From Bacteroidales bacterium (GTDB lineage: Bacteria > Bacteroidota > Bacteroidia > Bacteroidales > UBA932), in assembly GCA_024683255.1 (NCBI GenBank), contig JAIKYL010000171.1, positions 1 through 24,488 on the forward strand: a stretch of DNA of 24,488 nucleotides. Direction: 5' to 3'. Shown here in pieces: positions 22,738 to 24,488 of this stretch. The notes below the pieces were generated by a model. It worked only from the letters and a program-made list of their open reading frames with translations, did no database searches and had not been told where the DNA came from. Position numbers and translations under genes: made by a program. Position 1 is the stretch's first letter; every line of letters begins with the position of its first letter.

Positions 22738-23523
22738 TTACATCACAAAATAGTGGACCGGATTGCTCCTGTCCAGCGCGGCACTTTTGTAGCTTGCAAA
22801 GTTAGGAAAATTTTTCCTTATCTGTGCCAAGAAAATGTCCACAATCTCCACTTCGCTCTCAAAATGGCCGATATCCATGACCATAAACCCTTCCGGGGTA
22901 AAGAAATTGTGATAAGAAATGTCCGCCGTAATGTACAGCTGGGCGCCGGCCCTAAGGGCCGATTCAATTTCACCGCCTCCGCCGCCACCCAGGAGCGCCA
23001 CCCGGCTGATGGGGCTTTCCAGGGGCTTGGAACTGCGGATGACCTTTAGGCCGAAACGCTCTTTCACAAAGGAGAGGGCCTCTTTTCCGGTCTTGGGTTC
23101 CGCCCAGTTTCCCACCAGGCCCAGGCCGAAGCCTTCCGGGCCCGGCTCCAGGAATTCCACATCCTTCAGGTCCAGGCGGCGGGCCATGGCTCCGCTTACT
23201 CCGCCGATTACCTTATCGGCCGTGGTGTGGGCCGCGTACACAGCCACGCCTTTTTGCACGGCCTTCATGACGGCAGCGCCCACCGGATCCCCGCTGTTGA
23301 TGCGGCGGATACCCTTGAAAATGAGCGGATGATGCGTAACCACCATGTCACAGCCCCTCTCCACCGCCTCTTCAATGAGTTCCGGCGTGCAGTCAAAACC
23401 CACCAGGACCCCGTGGACGGGATCCTGCGGAGAGCCGATAAGAAGGCCGCTGTTGTCCCAGCTTTCCTGGATGTCCAGGGGCGCAAACGCCTCCAGCGCC
23501 CGTGTAATCTCCCCTACCGTCAT
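22738..23523 (-). CDS. Nif3-like dinuclear metal centre protein
   Basis: A 261-residue member of the NIF3/YbgI (GTP cyclohydrolase I type 2-like) family, which forms a toroidal hexamer with a dinuclear metal site. Metal-ligand motifs: VTHHPLIF (His64, His65), AAHTTAD (His99, Asp103; the usual Asn here is Thr) and GHFESE (His220, Glu224). The short form without the extra inserted domain fits its length. Cellular role is unresolved. The ATG overlaps the merR stop as ATGA, so the two are co-translated, and the zinc-ribbon gene follows after 21 bases. Confidence 0.9.
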   Translation of the reverse strand: MTVGEITRALEAFAPLDIQESWDNSGLLIGSPQDPVHGVLVGFDCTPELIEEAVERGCDMVVTHHPLIFKGIRRINSGDPVGAAVMKAVQKGVAVYAAHTTADKVIGGVSGAMARRLDLKDVEFLEPGPEGFGLGLVGNWAEPKTGKEALSFVKERFGLKVIRSSKPLESPISRVALLGGGGGGEIESALRAGAQLYITADISYHNFFTPEGFMVMDIGHFESEVEIVDIFLAQIRKNFPNFASYKSAALDRSNPVHYFVM

Positions 23524-23837
23524 AATGCCTTCCTCACTTCCTTGAGCTGTGCCTGAATGTCCTTGAGGATGGTGAGGGCCTTCACACGCCCTTCCACGCT
23601 CCGCCGGTCTTCCTGCAGTTTGAGGGCGGCACCTTCCAGGGTGAGCCCCTGCTTCTTTACCAGGAACTGGATTTGCCGCAGCGTCTCCACGTCTTCCGGG
23701 TGATAAAGCCGGTTCCCCTTGGCGTTGCGGTCCGGTTTAATGAATTTCTCGAAATAATTGCTCCAGTAGCGCACAGCCGATGTATTTTCTCCCAGCAGCT
23801 GGGCCACCTCGCCCATAGTGTATATTAATTTGGCCAT
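23520..23837 (-). CDS. MerR-family transcriptional regulator
   Basis: A 105-residue regulator with a MerR-type winged helix-turn-helix: YTMGEVAQLLGENTSAVRYW (recognition helix, the first 26 residues), then KFIKPDRNAKGNRLYHPEDVETLRQI and a coiled-coil dimerisation helix to the end. There is no C-terminal effector domain, so the ligand, if any, is unknown. The ATG at 23837 (MAKLIYTMGE) was chosen over a GTG at 23867 because a -7 box lies between the two and the family begins this way. It heads the 12-gene train that ends with rnfA, and overlaps the nif3-like gene as ATGA. Confidence 0.88.
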   Translation of the reverse strand: MAKLIYTMGEVAQLLGENTSAVRYWSNYFEKFIKPDRNAKGNRLYHPEDVETLRQIQFLVKKQGLTLEGAALKLQEDRRSVEGRVKALTILKDIQAQLKEVRKAL

Positions 23838-23844
23838 AATGATA

Positions 23845-23852
23845 CAAATATA
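23845..23852 (-). promoter_or_regulatory. -7 box TATATTTG for merR
   Basis: Exact TAnnTTTG on the minus strand, ending only 7 bases before the merR ATG. A transcript from it would have almost no leader. It is the only clear promoter-like site before the long gene train. Confidence 0.55.
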
Positions 23853-23885
23853 GCAATTTTCCTTCACAAAAACCGTGCTCTACGG

Positions 23886-24488
23886 TTACAGCGATATACC
23901 CAGAACCAGGTATAAGTGTCTGCTGTGAGGGTTAACTGCCAGCTGGGCAAACACCGGAAGGGAGAAACTGTCCGTAATCCGGAGCTCTTTTGTGGCCGTG
24001 AGAGCCAGATTGACCACGGCAAAGCGGCTTGCGCCATAATAGTCCGTAGCAAAGGGAACCACGCCGGCCGTGGCTTTCCACTCCAGACCGCCCAGGGAGA
24101 ACGGGACATTGGCTTCAAAGTAACTGCTGAAGGCACATTTACCCGTATCGGCCGATATGTCGTTGCCGGCGAAATTGGTGTACCAGTTAAGAGAGGCAAA
24201 GCCAAAATCATAGCCTACGGTGCCCTCGAACACATGGCTGTCCTCCACCCAATAATCCGTGACGCCGATGTTGAATCCGCCAATGGTATAGCCCAGCGTA
24301 AGATCCACTTCCCGCGCGTCTTGGGGGTTGGACAGGCCCACCGAACCCCAGGCCGACAGGCTGATGCCCTTGTAACTGAGACCCAGCGAAGGCTGGACAG
24401 ACACGCCGCCCAGATCCTGGCCCCGCCAGACATACCGGCTCACCAGATCTGCGCCAAGGCTTGCCTCCACCTTATCCTGCGCAGCGGC
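23886..24488 (-). CDS. TorF/Gcw_chp-type putative outer-membrane porin, 5' end outside window
   Basis: The frame is open to the window edge, so the N-terminus is missing. The visible residues begin AAAQDKVEASLGADLVSRY, where AAAQ looks like the end of a signal peptide, so nearly the whole mature protein (about 195 residues) is present. The LVSRYVWRG motif near the mature N-terminus, followed by GGVSVQPSLGLSYKG and SAWGS, and later alternating beta strands ending in VLGISL, are characteristic of the TorF-family putative porins seen in Bacteroidota. Such proteins form small outer-membrane barrels of unknown substrate. It ends 48 bases before merR on the same strand. Confidence 0.8.
   Translation of the reverse strand, partial: AAAQDKVEASLGADLVSRYVWRGQDLGGVSVQPSLGLSYKGISLSAWGSVGLSNPQDAREVDLTLGYTIGGFNIGVTDYWVEDSHVFEGTVGYDFGFASLNWYTNFAGNDISADTGKCAFSSYFEANVPFSLGGLEWKATAGVVPFATDYYGASRFAVVNLALTATKELRITDSFSLPVFAQLAVNPHSRHLYLVLGISL

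Overview
The window reads as a chromosomal segment of a GC-rich anaerobic member of the Bacteroidota, most likely a gut-type Bacteroidales. This rests on several -7 boxes of the Bacteroidota form TAnnTTTG, the near absence of Shine-Dalgarno sequences, an rnfBCDGEA operon preceded by an RseC-like gene, and the MerR / Nif3 / zinc-ribbon gene trio. No phage, transposase, plasmid or CRISPR signature was seen. Genus-level placement is a guess.

Layout, left to right. (1) 1-795: an imperfect inverted repeat at the window edge that corrupts the 5' end of a small unknown gene, a tRNA-Arg(TCT), and about 300 bases of non-coding DNA rich in nested hairpins. (2) 796-5104: proC, a membrane-anchored C45/choloylglycine-hydrolase-like enzyme, an unknown lipoprotein coupled to it, and a convergent glycerophosphodiester phosphodiesterase-like lipoprotein. 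(3) 5194-12851: a complete [FeFe]-hydrogenase module. The structural genes hydBAC run on the plus strand, and the H-cluster maturation genes hydE-hydG-hydF run on the minus strand. The two sets meet tail to tail with overlapping stop codons. (4) 12929-13942: a PfkB sugar kinase, closed by a strong 20-bp-stem terminator shared with the opposing operon. (5) 23837-14021, minus strand: an unbroken train of 12 genes (merR, nif3-like, zinc-ribbon coiled coil, dnaB, DUF3108, rseC, rnfB-C-D-G-E-A) with no gap over 21 bases. (6) 23886-24488: the 3' part of a TorF/Gcw_chp-type outer-membrane barrel protein cut by the window edge.

Functionally the window is dominated by ferredoxin/NAD energy metabolism. 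HydABC resembles the trimeric electron-bifurcating hydrogenases, which exchange electrons between H2, ferredoxin and NAD(H). HydEFG build its H-cluster. Rnf couples ferredoxin:NAD+ oxidoreduction to ion pumping. Together they suggest a fermenter that balances reduced ferredoxin and NADH by evolving H2 and by conserving energy at the membrane; the coupling itself is inferred.

The most unusual signals are: two nearly identical 64-bp double-hairpin elements translated in frame as C-terminal tails of RnfB and RnfG, each followed by the same Shine-Dalgarno and the same 8-base ATGAGTAA coupling overlap into the next rnf gene; a HydF whose GTPase domain seems to have lost the G4/G5 region; the inverted repeat at the left edge, whose two arms differ only at third codon positions; and the hairpin-rich tRNA-proC gap.
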